The notes below the pieces were generated by a model that was given only the letters and a program-made list of their open reading frames with translations, had not been told where the DNA came from and made no database searches. The position numbers were made by a program, and so were the translations under genes. From Arcticibacter eurypsychrophilus (GTDB taxonomy: Bacteria; Bacteroidota; Bacteroidia; Sphingobacteriales; Sphingobacteriaceae), in the NCBI RefSeq assembly GCF_001730525.1, contig NZ_MDFN01000018.1, positions 1-64,000 of the forward strand: DNA of 64,000 nt, in the 5' to 3' direction. The stretch's first letter is position 1; each line of letters starts with the position of its first letter. This document shows positions 63,163-64,000 of the stretch, piece by piece.

Positions 63163-64000
63163 ATGAAAGCAGTCATCATCACCCAATTCGGACCCGCAGA
63201 AGAGTTACACCTGGCAGAAATGGATAAACCCATCGCAAATGACGACCAGGTAGTTATTAAAGTGATGGCAGCAGGAATTAATCCTGTAGATACCAAGATC
63301 AGATCAGGAAATCATATCAGCTCTAAAAACCTTCACTTACCTGCTATTTTAGGAAAAGATGTAAGTGGAATTATAGATTCTGTAGGCAAAAACATAACGT
63401 ATTTCAAACCAGGCGAGTCCGTATTTGGATGTAATAACGCTGGTAAAACATATGCGGAATTTACTTTGGCTGACCCGGATTCCGTTGTTAAAAAACCCAA
63501 AGAGATGAGTTTTGAAGAAGCTGCTGCTGCTCCCTTAGCATCATTAACAGCTTACCAGGCCATTAACGACCATTTGAAATTGAAACCTAACCAAAAAGTG
63601 CTTATTCAGGCTGCTGCCGGAGGTGTAGGACACCTTGCAGTGCAATTCGCCAAAATAAATGGCGCTTATGTATATGGAACAGCCTCAGCAAAAAATACAG
63701 AATTCTTAAAACAACTAGGTATTGATGAGGTGATCGATTATAAAAATGAAAGATTTGAAGATAAAGTTCCCCCTCTTGATGCTGTACTCGACGCTATAGG
63801 GGGTGATGTGCTATACCGTTCAATCGCTTGCGTTAAACCAGGCGGCACCATTGTTTGCCTTCCCTCTTCTACTAAGGATGACCCAAAAGCTTTAGCACTT
63901 GCCATCAAACATAGGGTTAAATTAATCTGGCCTATGATGTACCTGAACAGAGATCAGTTGCAGTTAATCGCAGACCTGTTGGAACATCATAAGTTAAAAG
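63163..64000 (+). CDS. NADP-dependent quinone-oxidoreductase-type MDR enzyme (truncated by window end)
   Basis: The first 279 residues of a zinc-independent medium-chain dehydrogenase/reductase. The N-terminal GroES-like domain (MKAVIITQFGPAEELHLAEM; MAAGINPVDTKIRSG) leads to the nucleotide-binding motif VLIQAAAGGVGHLAVQFAKI, followed by LDAVLDAIGGDVL. No zinc-binding cysteines are seen, matching QOR/zeta-crystallin-type enzymes that reduce quinones or enones. The gene runs past position 64000. ATG at 63163 is a good start. Confidence 0.88.
   Translation, partial: MKAVIITQFGPAEELHLAEMDKPIANDDQVVIKVMAAGINPVDTKIRSGNHISSKNLHLPAILGKDVSGIIDSVGKNITYFKPGESVFGCNNAGKTYAEFTLADPDSVVKKPKEMSFEEAAAAPLASLTAYQAINDHLKLKPNQKVLIQAAAGGVGHLAVQFAKINGAYVYGTASAKNTEFLKQLGIDEVIDYKNERFEDKVPPLDAVLDAIGGDVLYRSIACVKPGGTIVCLPSSTKDDPKALALAIKHRVKLIWPMMYLNRDQLQLIADLLEHHKLK

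Noticed and set aside
1-64000. CRISPR arrays, rRNA or tRNA genes, complete insertion sequences
   Set aside because: No regularly spaced repeat array, cloverleaf-like sequence, rRNA segment or intact transposase was seen on reading either strand; a dedicated scan was not possible.

Overview
The window is a chromosomal segment of a Bacteroidota bacterium, most likely Sphingobacteriales (Pedobacter/Solitalea-like; the genus is a guess). The evidence is the low GC content, a SusC/SusD glycan uptake locus, a fused ccoNO oxidase gene, TAnnTTTG-type -7 promoter elements, and starts that lack a strong Shine-Dalgarno sequence.

Layout. 1-3.1 kb: a long intergenic inverted repeat, a GH15 glucoamylase-type enzyme and a GntR-type regulator. 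3.2-7.7 kb: anaerobic pyruvate metabolism (OFA-family transporter, pflB, pflA). 7.9-16.8 kb: one leftward operon, rhaT-rhaEW-rhaI-rhaB-lutA-lutB-lutC, that can take L-rhamnose through lactaldehyde and L-lactate to pyruvate. 17.1-18.4 kb: two small Cys/metal-type exported proteins. 18.5-22.7 kb: a soluble FixL-like haem-PAS histidine kinase, a receiver-CRP/FNR fusion regulator, a lone lactate-dehydrogenase N-terminal domain, and hemN. 22.7-31.7 kb: the cbb3 oxidase cluster (ccoNO, ccoQ, ccoP, ccoG, ccoH, a SafE-like protein; ccoI, ccoS) with a DoxX gene. 31.9-34.9 kb: an ECF sigma factor, a possible 44-residue membrane protein, and a 599-residue protein I do not recognise. 35-43.1 kb: an alpha-glucan-to-trehalose operon (glgX, treZ, and a treY-malQ fusion). 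43.2-44.8 kb: an NTF2-like protein and hemW. 44.8-48.2 kb: a small mobile island at the hemW start with two eroded integrase remnants around an AbiE-type toxin-antitoxin pair. 48.2-49.5 kb: a phytase-like lipoprotein. 49.7-62.5 kb: a starch utilisation locus (susR-like, susC, susD, susE, two GH13 amylases, GH97 susB). 62.8-64 kb: a small lipoprotein and a truncated quinone-oxidoreductase-type gene.

The most interesting system is a compact oxygen-response circuit. The kinase keeps the FixL haem-ligand histidine and distal arginine at exactly FixL spacing. Its overlapping partner is a receiver domain fused directly to a CRP/FNR effector with an FNR-like E-x-x-S-R recognition helix, so FixJ and FixK appear collapsed into one protein. 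Seven intergenic TGA-N6-TCA sites lie upstream of genes that such a regulator should control: the OFA transporter, pflB, the LDH-like/hemN operon, ccoNO, ccoI, the ECF sigma gene and the unknown 599-residue gene. Each lies at one of two fixed distances from a TAnnTTTG-like element, 35 bp or 57 bp start-to-start, differing by two helical turns. This fits class II and class I activator positions. It makes the sigma factor and the unknown protein candidate members of a microaerobic regulon.
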